NCBI RefSeq assembly: GCF_026559675.1
Contig: NZ_CP092891.1
Location: 682,001-746,000 of the forward strand
Reading direction: 5' to 3'
Length of the DNA: 64,000 nucleotides
Origin: Microbacterium oxydans
GTDB taxonomy: Bacteria; Actinomycetota; Actinomycetes; Actinomycetales; Microbacteriaceae
Below, in pieces: positions 43,620 to 52,100 of the stretch. A program made the position numbers and the translations under genes. Position 1 is the first letter of the stretch; every line of letters begins with the position of its first letter. A model generated the notes under the pieces. It was not told where the DNA came from, made no database searches, and saw only the letters and a list, made by a program, of their open reading frames with translations.

Positions 43620-44204
43620 GTGGGACGGACAGCGGATGCCATCGCCGAAGGCGTCGCGATCGCGACCGCTGCCGCGCGCCTCGCCGTGAAGAATCACATC
43701 CTCATCGGCACCATCGCCGAAGACGGGGTCTTCGACATGGATCGGTACATCGACGATGCGCGTGAGGCGCTGCGTGCGATGGCCGAGGAGTCGGAAGAGG
43801 CCGCCGCCACCGTGACCGCCCTGCGCAAGCGCGCCCGGGGCCGGCATTCCGATCCGGTGGGCACGCACGACTACCGCGACCGCGATGTGCGCAACCTCCG
43901 TCGCCGGGCCAAGCAGTCCACCGGTGTGGCCGTGCGCCTGCGCGAGATCATGCAGGACCGGCAGCGTCTGGCCGAGATCGTCGAGGAGGCGAGGGACGCG
44001 GCCTGGGCCGACGTGCGCCACAACCTCGATCGCCGACTGCGGGTGGAGGGCATGCGCCCCGATCAGGATCCCGACTACGGACGCATGCGCGAAGCCCGCA
44101 TGCAGGCGCTGCGACTCGTCGATCTGCAGGCTCTCTCCTCGGAGCAGAGAGCGAAGGTGAAGCGCCGGAAGAAGCAGCAGAAAGCCGAGACGGCGAGCGA
44201 CTGA
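43620..44204 (+). CDS. hypothetical charged helical protein
   Basis: A 194-residue soluble protein, very rich in Arg, Glu and Ala, predicted almost wholly helical with coiled-coil potential. The end is strongly basic (EQRAKVKRRKKQQKAE). GGAGAGGAGG before GTG 43620 is one of the best ribosome sites in the window, which implies good expression. I do not recognise a family; the basic tail might contact nucleic acid. tRNA-Arg follows 64 bases later. Confidence 0.7.
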   Translation: MGRTADAIAEGVAIATAAARLAVKNHILIGTIAEDGVFDMDRYIDDAREALRAMAEESEEAAATVTALRKRARGRHSDPVGTHDYRDRDVRNLRRRAKQSTGVAVRLREIMQDRQRLAEIVEEARDAAWADVRHNLDRRLRVEGMRPDQDPDYGRMREARMQALRLVDLQALSSEQRAKVKRRKKQQKAETASD

Positions 44205-44236
44205 GGCCTCGTTTCGCTTTCGCGTCGGGACTGTTG

Positions 44237-44242
44237 TAGGCT
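44237..44242 (+). promoter_or_regulatory. -10 box of tRNA-Arg
   Basis: TAGGCT lies 27 bases before the tRNA; TCGCTT at 44214-44219 (17-nt spacing) may act as a weak -35. Same -10 type as in the leaderless promoters of this window. Confidence 0.45.
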
Positions 44243-44268
44243 GTTCCACGGCCCGCTGAGCGGGCTGG

Positions 44269-44341
44269 GCGCCCGTAGCTCAATGGATAGAGCATCTGAC
44301 TACGGATCAGAAGGTTAGGGGTTCGAGTCCCTTCGGGCGCA
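44269..44341 (+). tRNA. tRNA-Arg (anticodon ACG)
   Basis: A 73-nt tRNA: acceptor GCGCCCG/CGGGCGC, anticodon stem TCTGA/TCAGA, loop CTACGGA with ACG at 44302-44304, T loop TTCGAGT. The A34 would be deaminated to inosine by TadA, reading CGU/CGC/CGA. No encoded CCA. Confidence 0.96.
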
Positions 44342-44360
44342 CACTGTGTTGAGACAGTAC

Positions 44361-44400
44361 AGAGATCCCCGTCGCGAAAGCGGCGGGGATCTCTGCTTTC
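44361..44400 (+). terminator. rho-independent terminator of tRNA-Arg
   Basis: AGAGATCCCCGTCGC (44361-44375) pairs with 44380-44394 over 15 bp (one G-U) around a GAAA tetraloop, followed by GCTTTCTCCC. It starts 20 bases after the tRNA. Confidence 0.8.
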
Positions 44401-44560
44401 TCCCGTGTCCCTCTCGTCGTCGTTCCGCGCGGTGTGCAGCCGTGGATCACCCAGGTCCGTCACCCGGCCCCCGTCCGGCGCGTGCCGCCCGCGACATACA
44501 ATCACGGTGAGATGAAGCGCCGGGCCGAGATCCCGGCGTCGGAGTGAGGGAGGGGCTCGG

Positions 44561-45013
44561 ATGTTCGGTTCGAAGAAGAAGAAGGTCGGCTTCGACGACC
44601 TGATGGCGCAGCTCCGGCCCGATCTGACCCGGGAAGCGCTCGGCGTCGGTCCCGACTTCCCCGGCGTCGCCCCCAACCCGCTCCTGAGCAGGGATGCGCG
44701 CCGGCGCAATGCGGAGCTGCGCTCCGGAGTGCTCGCGCTCGGCGTGCTCGTCGACTGGCGGGAGGTCAGCAGTGACGGCAGCCCGCGCGTGGTCCTGATG
44801 CTCGACGTGGAGACCGCCGACGGCATCTCGTTCCGCGGCATCGCCGACGAAGACCTCACGATCACCGAGCTCACCCGGCTCGCGCCGGGGCGGACGATGC
44901 CCGTGCGCTTCCGACCGGCCGTCATGGACCACTACGTCGCCCTCGCCCGGGACGCGGATCCCGCGGATGTGCAACGACTGTCCGATGCGATCGCGGACCG
45001 CAAGCGGGCCTGA
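44561..45013 (+). CDS. hypothetical protein, 150 residues
   Basis: A soluble protein I do not recognise. It starts with a basic patch (MFGSKKKKVGFDDL) and continues as a mixed alpha/beta domain with strands VVLMLDVETADGIS and RTMPVRFRPAV, then DHYVALARDADPADVQRLSDAIADRK. The strand pattern suggests a small beta-barrel. GGGAGGGG precedes the ATG and TACAAT at 44497-44502 may be its -10. Alone between tRNA-Arg and lysR. Confidence 0.7.
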   Translation: MFGSKKKKVGFDDLMAQLRPDLTREALGVGPDFPGVAPNPLLSRDARRRNAELRSGVLALGVLVDWREVSSDGSPRVVLMLDVETADGISFRGIADEDLTITELTRLAPGRTMPVRFRPAVMDHYVALARDADPADVQRLSDAIADRKRA

Positions 45014-45039
45014 CCCGGGGCGCTCCGGCCGGGACCGGC

Positions 45040-45969
45040 CTAGATCAGGCTCGTGATCGCGGCATCGCGTCGCGCCACCGCGGCGGCGGTCGACAGGATC
45101 GCCTTCCGCATGGCCGACACGGCAACGGCGGGCGTGACATCGGAGCGATGGGCCAGACTCACGGTACGGGTCATCAGCGGGTGGGAGAGGCGCACCGAAC
45201 GCAGGGCGGGGCGGTCGAGCAGCACCATGGCCGGGACGATCGCGACGCCGAGCCCGCGTTCGACGAAGCGGAGCACGCTGTCCATCTCGGCTCCCTCCAG
45301 GACCCGGTTCGGAGTGAGGCCGGCGGCGCGGAACACCGTGTCCGTGGTCGCCCGCAGCTCGTAGCTCTCGTCGAACACGATGAGCGGCAGCGCGGCGAGC
45401 TGCTCCAGGTCGATGTGCGGGCGGGTGGACAGCGGAGGCTCGGAGGCGGCGGAGACGACGACCAGCTCCTCCGTGAGCAGCGGAGTGCGGGTCAGGCTGA
45501 CGCCGGCCGGCGGCAGTCCCTCGGAGGCCGTGATGAGGGCGATGTCGACCGCGCCGACGGCCAGCTGCTCGACCAGGAGGCGGGAGCCGCCCTCAGTCAG
45601 GTGCAGGTCGACGTCGGGGTGCGCGGCGTGGAACGAGCTGATCGCCTCGGCGACGAGGCTGATGCACAGGGTGGGCGGAGCGCCGAGGCGCACCCGTCCG
45701 CGGCGGAGGCCGGCCAGCTCGCCCATCTCGTCGCGGATGGCATCGGCCTCGGCGAGCATGCGCTGGGCGCGGGGGAGGAGCGTCTCGCCGGCGGCCGTGA
45801 GGGCGATGTGGCCGCGTGCGCGGTGGAACAGCTCGGCGCCGAGCTCGCGCTCGAGCGTGGAGATCTGCCGGCTCAGCGACGGCTGGGCCAGGTGCAGGTG
45901 CTCGGAGGCGCGGGTGAAGTGTCCGAGACGCGCGACCTCGACGAACCCGCGGAGCTGCTCGAGGTTCAT
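45040..45969 (-). CDS. LysR-family regulator
   Basis: A 309-residue LysR-type protein: winged helix-turn-helix at 1-60 (MNLEQLRGFVEVARLGHFTRASEHLHLAQPSLSRQISTLE in outline) and a periplasmic-binding-like effector domain (GAPPTLCISLVAEAISSF, VDIALITASEGLPP). ATG 45969 is the family start; ATG 45975 adds two residues. It is divergent from the flavoprotein gene, 77 bases apart, and so is its likely activator. Confidence 0.9.
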   Translation of the reverse strand: MNLEQLRGFVEVARLGHFTRASEHLHLAQPSLSRQISTLERELGAELFHRARGHIALTAAGETLLPRAQRMLAEADAIRDEMGELAGLRRGRVRLGAPPTLCISLVAEAISSFHAAHPDVDLHLTEGGSRLLVEQLAVGAVDIALITASEGLPPAGVSLTRTPLLTEELVVVSAASEPPLSTRPHIDLEQLAALPLIVFDESYELRATTDTVFRAAGLTPNRVLEGAEMDSVLRFVERGLGVAIVPAMVLLDRPALRSVRLSHPLMTRTVSLAHRSDVTPAVAVSAMRKAILSTAAAVARRDAAITSLI

Positions 45970-46009
45970 GACCATAGCCTACCCGCATCGTTTCCAGTCG
46001 GACTATGCA

Positions 46010-46039
46010 TTGGAGTTATTAGGATCCCCTAACTAGCGT
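46010..46039 (+). promoter_or_regulatory. promoter of the flavoprotein gene
   Basis: TTGGAG (46010-46015), an 18-nt spacer and TAGCGT (46034-46039) are followed 7 nt later by ATG 46047; no ribosome site is visible, so the mRNA is probably leaderless. The ATGCAT-containing stretch upstream could be the LysR contact region. Confidence 0.5.
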
Positions 46040-46046
46040 GGATCGC

Positions 46047-47777
46047 ATGTCTACCCCCGAACGTCAGATATCCACCACCGTCCTCGTCATCGGCACCGGC
46101 GGCTCCGGGCTGCGGGCGGCGATCGAGATCGCCGAACACGGCGTCGATGTGCTCGCCGTCGGCAAACGCCCCCGACAGGATGCGCACACGTCTCTGGCGG
46201 CCGGTGGCATCAACGCGGCGCTCGGCACGATGGATGCGGACGACAGCTGGCAGCAGCACGCGGCCGACACCATCAAGGAGAGCTACCTGCTCGCCAACCC
46301 GCACACGGTCGAGATCGTCACGCAGGGCGCCGAGCGCGGCATCCGCGACCTCGAGCGCTGGGGCATGGACTTCGCCCGCGAGGACGACGGGCGCATCTCG
46401 CAGCGGTTCTTCGGTGCGCACACGTTCCGCCGCACGGCCTTCGCCGGCGACTACACGGGCCTCGAGATCCAGCGCACGCTCGTGCGCAAGGCCGAGCAGC
46501 TCGACGTCCCGATCCTCGACCACGTCTACATCACGCGCCTGCTCGTGCGCGACAACGTGGTGTTCGGCGCCTACGGCTTCGACCAGGCGGACGGCACCCG
46601 GTACCTGATCCACGCGGATGCCGTCATCCTCGCCGCCGGAGGGCACAACCGCATCTGGCGGCGCACCTCCTCCCGCCGTGACGAGAACACCGGCGACTCC
46701 TTCCGCCTCGCGGTCGACGCCGGCGCCCGGCTGCGCGATCCCGAGCTCGTGCAGTTCCACCCGTCCGGCATCATCGAGCCCGAGAGCGCCGCGGGCACGC
46801 TCATCTCGGAGGCCGCCCGCGGCGAGGGTGGCATCCTCCGCAACGCCCTCGGCGAGCGGTTCATGTCGAAGTACGACCCCGAGCGCATGGAGCTGTCGAC
46901 CCGTGACCGCGTCGCGCTCGCCGCGTACACCGAGATCCAGGAGGGACGCGGCACCGAGAACGGCGGCGTCTGGCTCGACGTCTCGCACCTGCCGCGCGAG
47001 ACGATCATGACCCGTCTGCCCCGCGTCTACCAGACGATGATGGAGCTGCAGATGCTCGACATCACGACCGATCCGATCGAGATCGCCCCCACCGCGCACT
47101 ACTCGATGGGCGGCGTCTGGGTGCGCCCGGAGGATCACCAGACAGATGTGGAGGGGCTCTACGCGATCGGCGAGGCCTCGAGCGGGCTCCACGGGGCGAA
47201 CCGTCTCGGTGGCAACTCTCTCATCGAGCTACTCGTCTACGGGCGGATCGTCGGGCAGGCGGCCATGGAGCATGCCGCCGGTCTCGACGCGCAGCGACGG
47301 TCGGCCGAGGCCGTGGCCGCAGCACGCGCCGAGATCGACGACCTGCTGTCCGCCGAGGGGCGCGAGAACGTCCGCGCCCTGCAGCGCGCGATCCGCAACC
47401 TCATGACCGAGTACGCCGGCGTGGTCCGCTCGGAGGAGGGGCTGCGCGCCGGACTCGCCGACCTCGACATGATCGAGGGCCGTATGGAGGACATCGGCAT
47501 CCACCCGGACATCGCCGGTTTCCAGGACCTCGCGCACGCGTTCGACCTCAAGGCCTCGGCGCTCGCCGCCCGCGCCACCCTGGAGGCCGCGCTGGAGCGT
47601 CGGGAGACGCGCGGATGCCACAACCGCAGCGACTTCCCCGACAGCGACCCGACGCTGCAGGTGAACCTCGTGTGGTCGCCGACCGAGGGCGTCACCCGCG
47701 AGGCGATTCCGGAGATCCCCGCGGAGATCGCCGAGCTCATGCGCGAGGTCGACACCGCGGGCAAGCTCGTCGAGTAG
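46047..47777 (+). CDS. fumarate reductase/succinate dehydrogenase-type FAD flavoprotein
   Basis: A 576-residue soluble flavoprotein of the SdhA/FrdA/L-aspartate-oxidase superfamily. FAD-binding VLVIGTGGSGLRAAIE at the N-terminus, HTSLAAGGINAA (flavin-contact), catalytic region ARGEGGILRNALGERF with the active-site Arg, TAHYSMGGVWV and the late RLGGNSLIELLVYGR. The C-terminal helical domain is present. No iron-sulfur or membrane subunit is nearby, so it is not a classical complex II. An L-aspartate oxidase-like or other dicarboxylate oxidoreductase role is possible. GTG 46038 would add three residues. Confidence 0.85.
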   Translation: MSTPERQISTTVLVIGTGGSGLRAAIEIAEHGVDVLAVGKRPRQDAHTSLAAGGINAALGTMDADDSWQQHAADTIKESYLLANPHTVEIVTQGAERGIRDLERWGMDFAREDDGRISQRFFGAHTFRRTAFAGDYTGLEIQRTLVRKAEQLDVPILDHVYITRLLVRDNVVFGAYGFDQADGTRYLIHADAVILAAGGHNRIWRRTSSRRDENTGDSFRLAVDAGARLRDPELVQFHPSGIIEPESAAGTLISEAARGEGGILRNALGERFMSKYDPERMELSTRDRVALAAYTEIQEGRGTENGGVWLDVSHLPRETIMTRLPRVYQTMMELQMLDITTDPIEIAPTAHYSMGGVWVRPEDHQTDVEGLYAIGEASSGLHGANRLGGNSLIELLVYGRIVGQAAMEHAAGLDAQRRSAEAVAAARAEIDDLLSAEGRENVRALQRAIRNLMTEYAGVVRSEEGLRAGLADLDMIEGRMEDIGIHPDIAGFQDLAHAFDLKASALAARATLEAALERRETRGCHNRSDFPDSDPTLQVNLVWSPTEGVTREAIPEIPAEIAELMREVDTAGKLVE

Positions 47778-47791
47778 GAGCCCGGGACGCG

Positions 47792-47831
47792 TCGACAGGC
47801 TCAGGGACCCACCGGTCCCTGAGCCTGTCGA
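47792..47831. repeat. perfect 18-bp inverted repeat (terminator/REP-like)
   Basis: TCGACAGGCTCAGGGACC (47792-47809) and its exact complement at 47814-47831 enclose a 4-nt loop. It sits between convergent genes and can end transcription from both. The core GACAGGCTCAGGGACC is one I know to recur between genes in Microbacteriaceae genomes, so it is probably a dispersed repeat family. Confidence 0.85.
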
Positions 47832-47847
47832 GCGGCTGGAGGAGGGC

Positions 47848-48144
47848 TCAGTCGGCCTGCGGCTCCTCCGCGTCGATCACGCCGATGCCCACGGCCTCGT
47901 GGTCGGGCTCGGGCTCGTCGCGCTTCGGGGCCTTGGGCTCCTCGCCGGGGGCCTTCTCGGTGCTCGGCTCCTCCAGCTCCTCGGTGCTGGGCACCTCGCT
48001 GGGGTCGGCGTCCTCCGGTGAGTCGGCCTCGGCCGGGGTCTTCACCTCGCCCTGGCTCGTGTCCGACGACGGGGTCGGGGTGGGAGTCTGCGCCTCGGGC
48101 GTGAGGTCATCGGTGGCTTCGGGCTCGGGAGTGCTGTCGGTCAT
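47848..48144 (-). CDS. acidic, intrinsically disordered small protein
   Basis: A 98-residue protein made mainly of Glu, Pro, Thr, Ser, Asp and Ala (for example PEAQTPTPTPSSDTSQ and EELEEPSTEKAPGEEPK), with no hydrophobic core, no signal peptide and no cysteine. I do not recognise a family. GAAAGGGA precedes ATG 48144, supporting a real gene. Composition suggests a disordered protein. Confidence 0.65.
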   Translation of the reverse strand: MTDSTPEPEATDDLTPEAQTPTPTPSSDTSQGEVKTPAEADSPEDADPSEVPSTEELEEPSTEKAPGEEPKAPKRDEPEPDHEAVGIGVIDAEEPQAD

Positions 48145-48222
48145 GATCGTCCCTTTCGGCGATGTCGTGCGTTCAGGATGTCTCGACGGCGGTCGGGGAG
48201 GAAGGGGCTTGACTCGTCGGCG

Positions 48223-48264
48223 GGTTAACCACGGTGAACCGAGATCGCGGATCCGGCGTAGCCT
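48223..48264 (+). promoter_or_regulatory. sdaA promoter with tandem repeat
   Basis: The -10 box TAGCCT (48259-48264) lies 6 nt before GTG 48271, a leaderless arrangement; the GGAGGA touching the start codon is too close to serve as a ribosome site. GGTTAACC (48223-48230) and GGTGAACC (48233-48240) are near-identical half-palindromic repeats upstream and could bind a regulator. Confidence 0.5.
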
Positions 48265-48270
48265 GGAGGA

Positions 48271-49767
48271 GTGACAGCGTACGTCTCGGCCTTCGACCTC
48301 TTCTCCATCGGTGTGGGACCTTCGAGCTCCCACACGGTCGGACCGATGCGGGCGGCTCTCGACTTCGCCCGACGCCTCACCGCCACCGGCATCCTCCCGC
48401 GGGTGGCCCGCGTCGGCAGCACGCTGTACGGCTCACTCGGCGCGACGGGCATCGGTCACGGCACGCCGGATGCCGTCGTCGCCGGCCTCCGCGGCCTCAC
48501 CCCCGAGACGTGCGATCCCGCCGACGTGCGTGCCGCGTGGACCGACCTCCCGGAGGGCGCGGTGATCCGCCTCGCCGGTACCCACGACGTGCCCTTCGTG
48601 AAGGGTGACATCGTGTTCGCCCCGCGCACGCGCCTTCCCGGCCACCCGAACGCCATGACCATCACGGCGTGGGATTCCACGGACGCGGTCCTCGCCGAGG
48701 AGACGTACTACTCGGTCGGCGGCGGCTTCATCCGGCGGGACGGCGAGGAGGCGAAGCTCACCACCGCGGGTTTCCCCTATGCCTACGCCGACGCCGCATC
48801 GCTGCTCGCCCTCTGCGACGAGCACGGTCTGTCGATCGCCGAGGTCGCCCGCCTCAACGAGACCTCCCTGCGCAGCGAGGAAGAGGTCGCCGCAGGGCTC
48901 GACGCGATCTGGGACGCGATGTCGGACTGTGTCGACGCCGGACTGCACGCCGACGGGGTGCTTCCGGGCATCCTCAAGGTCAAGCGCCGCGCGGGGACGA
49001 TCCGCGCCCAGCTCGAAGAGGCCGAGGCCGGCGGGCATCGCGAGCTCCCCGGCGAGTGGCTCGGTGCCTTCGCGCTGGCGGTCAACGAGGAGAACGCGGC
49101 GGGCGGACGGGTCGTCACCGCGCCCACCAACGGCGCAGCCGGCATCCTCCCCGCCGTCGCCATGTACTGGTGGCGGTTCCTCGCCGACTCCGGGCTCGGA
49201 GCCGGGAACGCGGTCACGCCGTACGGCGAGCTGGTCGGGAGCGCGCTCCTCGGGTTCGAGTCCGACGCGCACGCCCTGTCCGAGGCGAGCGACCTCGATG
49301 AGGAGCAGACGGCCGAGGCGAACCGTCGCCGCGGTATCCGCCGCTTCCTCCTCACGGCGACCGCGCTCGGCTCGCTGTTCAAGGCCAACGCGTCGATCTC
49401 CGGAGCCGAGGGCGGATGCCAGGCCGAGGTCGGATCCGCGTGCGCGATGGCGGCCGGCGGACTCACCGCGGTGATGGGCGGCACCAACAGGCAGATCGAG
49501 AACGCCGCCGAGATCGCGATGGAGCACCACCTCGGTCTCACCTGCGATCCGATCGGCGGGCTCGTGCAGATCCCGTGCATCGAACGCAACGCCATCGCCG
49601 CCTCGACCGCCGTGACCGCCACGCGCCTCGCGCTGCGCGGTGACGGCAGCCACTACGTCTCCCTGGACGCCGTGGTCGAGACGATGCGCCAGACCGGTGC
49701 GGACATGTCGACGAAGTACAAGGAGACCAGCGAGGGTGGCCTCGCGGTCAACGTCATCGAGTGCTGA
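48271..49767 (+). CDS. sdaA: L-serine dehydratase (iron-sulfur type)
   Basis: A 498-residue single-chain [4Fe-4S] L-serine ammonia-lyase, converting L-serine to pyruvate and ammonia. N-terminal beta domain [23 protein letters not shown]-terminal alpha domain with cluster cysteines C383, C425 and C436, spaced 42 and 11 residues exactly as in E. coli SdaA. C391 is extra. [13 protein letters not shown] and the Cys tail (VNVIEC) are also typical; the C-terminal cysteine acts as an internal ligand in related enzymes. Confidence 0.95.
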   Translation: MTAYVSAFDLFSIGVGPSSSHTVGPMRAALDFARRLTATGILPRVARVGSTLYGSLGATGIGHGTPDAVVAGLRGLTPETCDPADVRAAWTDLPEGAVIRLAGTHDVPFVKGDIVFAPRTRLPGHPNAMTITAWDSTDAVLAEETYYSVGGGFIRRDGEEAKLTTAGFPYAYADAASLLALCDEHGLSIAEVARLNETSLRSEEEVAAGLDAIWDAMSDCVDAGLHADGVLPGILKVKRRAGTIRAQLEEAEAGGHRELPGEWLGAFALAVNEENAAGGRVVTAPTNGAAGILPAVAMYWWRFLADSGLGAGNAVTPYGELVGSALLGFESDAHALSEASDLDEEQTAEANRRRGIRRFLLTATALGSLFKANASISGAEGGCQAEVGSACAMAAGGLTAVMGGTNRQIENAAEIAMEHHLGLTCDPIGGLVQIPCIERNAIAASTAVTATRLALRGDGSHYVSLDAVVETMRQTGADMSTKYKETSEGGLAVNVIEC

Positions 49768-49837
49768 GCGGGCGCTCCGCCTCGACCGTGTCCGTGGATG
49801 CCGGTAGCCTCACGGGACACCACCACGGAGGGACACG

Positions 49838-50590
49838 ATGGATCCGTTCTGGGACCCCAGCTCCCGTCGCCGACGCCAGCAGCCGATCGTGGCGGTGCGT
49901 CCGAACGACGATGCCCCGACCCCCGGTGCGGAGTGGCCGACCAGCATCCCCGCCGTCGCCCAGGTGCTGCAGGAGGGGATCGATCTCGACCCGGGAGTGA
50001 CCTTCCTCGTCGGGGAGAACGGCAGCGGCAAGTCCACCCTGGTCGAGGGCATCGCGATCGCGTACGGGCTCTCGCCCGAGGGAGGTTCCCGGCAGGCGCG
50101 GCACACCACCCGAGCCACCGAGTCGCCGTTGTCGGAATGGCTTCGGCTGCAACGGGGTGTGGGGGCGAGCCGGTGGGGGTTCTTCCTCCGTGCCGAGACG
50201 ATGCACTCGTTCTACACCTACCTCGAGGAGAACCCGTCGGCCAACGGAGACGTCCCGTTCCACGAGATGAGCCATGGGGAGTCGTTCCTCGCGCTGCTGG
50301 AGAGCCGCTTCGACGAGCCCGGCTTCTACTGCCTCGACGAGCCCGAGGCCGCGCTCTCGTTCAACTCGACTCTCGCCCTCATCGCGGTGCTCCGGCGTAT
50401 CGCCGACGAGGGGGGACAGGTGCTGTGCGCGACGCACTCGCCGGTGCTGGCGGCCCTTCCGGGTGCGAAGATCCTCGAGGTCGGGGAGTGGGGCGTCCGC
50501 CCGGCGGCGTGGGACGACCTGGAGATCGTGAACCACTGGCGCTCGTTCCTCGACCACCCGGGACGCTACCTCCGTCATCTCCTGGACTGA
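49838..50590 (+). CDS. small ABC-type AAA ATPase
   Basis: A 250-residue soluble ATPase with Walker A GENGSGKSTL (about 58), signature-like SHGES (about 147) and Walker B YCLDEPEAALS (about 167), then an H-loop in CATHSPVLAALPG. It belongs to the COG3910-like group of stand-alone ABC-fold ATPases; no transport partner or nuclease domain is adjacent. Its cellular role is unclear; similar proteins are annotated as predicted ATPases. GGAGGG precedes the ATG and TAGCCT at 49805 may be its -10. Confidence 0.8.
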   Translation: MDPFWDPSSRRRRQQPIVAVRPNDDAPTPGAEWPTSIPAVAQVLQEGIDLDPGVTFLVGENGSGKSTLVEGIAIAYGLSPEGGSRQARHTTRATESPLSEWLRLQRGVGASRWGFFLRAETMHSFYTYLEENPSANGDVPFHEMSHGESFLALLESRFDEPGFYCLDEPEAALSFNSTLALIAVLRRIADEGGQVLCATHSPVLAALPGAKILEVGEWGVRPAAWDDLEIVNHWRSFLDHPGRYLRHLLD

Positions 50591-50635
50591 CCCTCGGCCC
50601 GTGGTGCTCCCGCACGAAGTCGTAGGCTGGCGGGC

Positions 50636-51232
50636 ATGACCGAGCAGAAGGTGCCCCGTCGGCGAGGCCGCCCGCGCGGCGGGTCCGACTCGCGGGCCCG
50701 CATCATCGCCGCGGCGGTCGACGACTTCGGGGAGAAGGGCTACGACGGCGCGACGATCCGCTCCATCGCCGCGCGGGCCGGCGTCGATTCCGCTCTCGTG
50801 CACCACTACTTCGGCACGAAGGCCGACCTGTTCGCCGAGGCCGTCGGCATCCCGCTGCGCCCGGATGTCGACGTTCCGGGAATCCTGGCCGGTCCGCGCG
50901 ACGAGATCGGCGAACGGCTGATCCGGTATGTGCTGGAAGCCTTCGAGCAGCCCGAGGTGCGGCGGCGCGGCGTCATGCTGCTCCGCACCGCCATCGGGAG
51001 CCGACTCACGACGCCGTTGCTGGCGGGTTTCCTGTCGCGCGAACTCCTCTCGCGTGTAGCGGGGAGCCTCGACACCGACGACGCGGAGCTGCGGGCGTCC
51101 CTCGTCGCCTCGCAGATCGCGGGAATGCTGATCGCCCGCTATGTGCTGCGGCTTCCGGCCCTCGCGGCCGCACCGGTCGAGGAGCTCGTGGACCGGGTGG
51201 GACCGACCGTGCAGCGGTACCTGTTCGACTGA
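50636..51232 (+). CDS. TetR regulator of the ABC-2 exporter
   Basis: A 198-residue TetR protein. Arg/Gly-rich start, helix-turn-helix at about 20-65 (RARIIAAAVDDFGEKGYDGATIRSIAARAGVDSALVHHYFGTKADL), and an all-helical C-terminal effector domain (TetR_C-like, RRRGVMLLRTAIGSRLTTPL). TAGGCT (50623-50628) is 7 nt before the ATG: leaderless. It is followed after 46 bases by an ABC exporter whose promoter bears a palindrome, its probable binding site. Confidence 0.9.
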   Translation: MTEQKVPRRRGRPRGGSDSRARIIAAAVDDFGEKGYDGATIRSIAARAGVDSALVHHYFGTKADLFAEAVGIPLRPDVDVPGILAGPRDEIGERLIRYVLEAFEQPEVRRRGVMLLRTAIGSRLTTPLLAGFLSRELLSRVAGSLDTDDAELRASLVASQIAGMLIARYVLRLPALAAAPVEELVDRVGPTVQRYLFD

Positions 51233-51242
51233 GGCAATCCCG

Positions 51243-51287
51243 TTGACGGGATCGACCTCGGAGCGGATAATTCATCGCATGATGAAT
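51243..51287 (+). promoter_or_regulatory. ABC-2 exporter promoter with TetR operator
   Basis: TTGACG (51243-51248), 17-nt spacer, GATAAT (51266-51271), then 7 nt to ATG 51279: a strong leaderless promoter. The palindrome ATTCATC-gcat-GATGAAT (51270-51276, 51281-51287) spans the -10 and the start codon, so a bound TetR dimer would block polymerase. GAT/ATC ends extend it imperfectly. Confidence 0.75.
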
Positions 51288-52100
51288 ATCTCGCACGCGG
51301 TGGACATCTCGCAGCTGCGCGTGACCCGCGGGCGCACGCAGGTCTTCGACGGCGTCGACCTCGCGATCCCGCGCGGGCAGATCACCGGGCTGCTCGGGCC
51401 GTCGGGCTGCGGCAAGACGACCCTGATGCGCTCGATCGTCGGCGTGCAGAAGGTCGCGTCGGGCGAGGTCACCGTGCTCGGAGAGCCGAGCGGGTCCCGT
51501 CAGCTGCGGCACCGGGTCGCCTACGGCACGCAGGGCGCCGCGGTGTACGGAGACCTGACCGTGAGACAGAATCTCGCCTACCTGGCCGCGCTCCTCAAGG
51601 CGCCCCGCGGCGACGTCGACCGGGTGATCGACGAGGTGGGACTCCGGGCGCAGGCCGGACAGCTGGTGGACTCGCTCAGCGGCGGGCAGTCCACCCGGGT
51701 GTCGCTGGCGATGGCGCTGATCGGATCGCCGGAGCTGGTGGTGCTGGATGAGCCGACGGTGGGCCTGGATCCGGTGCTCCGGGTCGAACTGTGGGGCCTG
51801 TTCCGGGGGCTCGCGGACCGCGGGGTGACCATGATCGTGTCGAGCCATGTCATGGACGAGGCGCTGCGCTGCGATCGGCTGCTCCTGATGCGTGACGGCC
51901 GCATCATCGCCGACACCACTCCGGCGTCGCTGCTCGAGGACACGGGCACCGCCGACCCGGAGGCCGCCTTCCTGGCGCTGATCGAACGCGATCGTGCGGC
52001 CGACCGGGAGCGGGGCTCGGACGGTGCGTCGCCTCCCGCGGGTGCGGCCCCGCGATCCCGTCGGGAAGCGCGGCGGCAGCACGAGGAGGCCGGAGAATGA
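51279..52100 (+). CDS. ABC exporter ATP-binding protein
   Basis: A 273-residue ATPase of the drug/daunorubicin-type exporters: Walker A GPSGCGKTTL (about 40), signature LSGGQSTRVSLAMAL, Walker B LVVLDEPTVGLDPVL and H-loop SSHVMDEA. The C-terminal 30 residues are a charged tail (DRAADRERGSD...RREARRQHEE). ATG 51279 is followed by a second ATG. It overlaps the permease by ATGA. Likely confers export of a drug-like or toxic molecule sensed by the TetR protein. Confidence 0.92.
   Translation: MMNISHAVDISQLRVTRGRTQVFDGVDLAIPRGQITGLLGPSGCGKTTLMRSIVGVQKVASGEVTVLGEPSGSRQLRHRVAYGTQGAAVYGDLTVRQNLAYLAALLKAPRGDVDRVIDEVGLRAQAGQLVDSLSGGQSTRVSLAMALIGSPELVVLDEPTVGLDPVLRVELWGLFRGLADRGVTMIVSSHVMDEALRCDRLLLMRDGRIIADTTPASLLEDTGTADPEAAFLALIERDRAADRERGSDGASPPAGAAPRSRREARRQHEEAGE

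Noticed and set aside
43948..44925. 325-residue minus-strand frame with GTRTPNLLIRSQM
   Set aside because: Overlaps tRNA-Arg and two plus-strand genes; the peptide is the known false translation of a tRNA-Arg complement.
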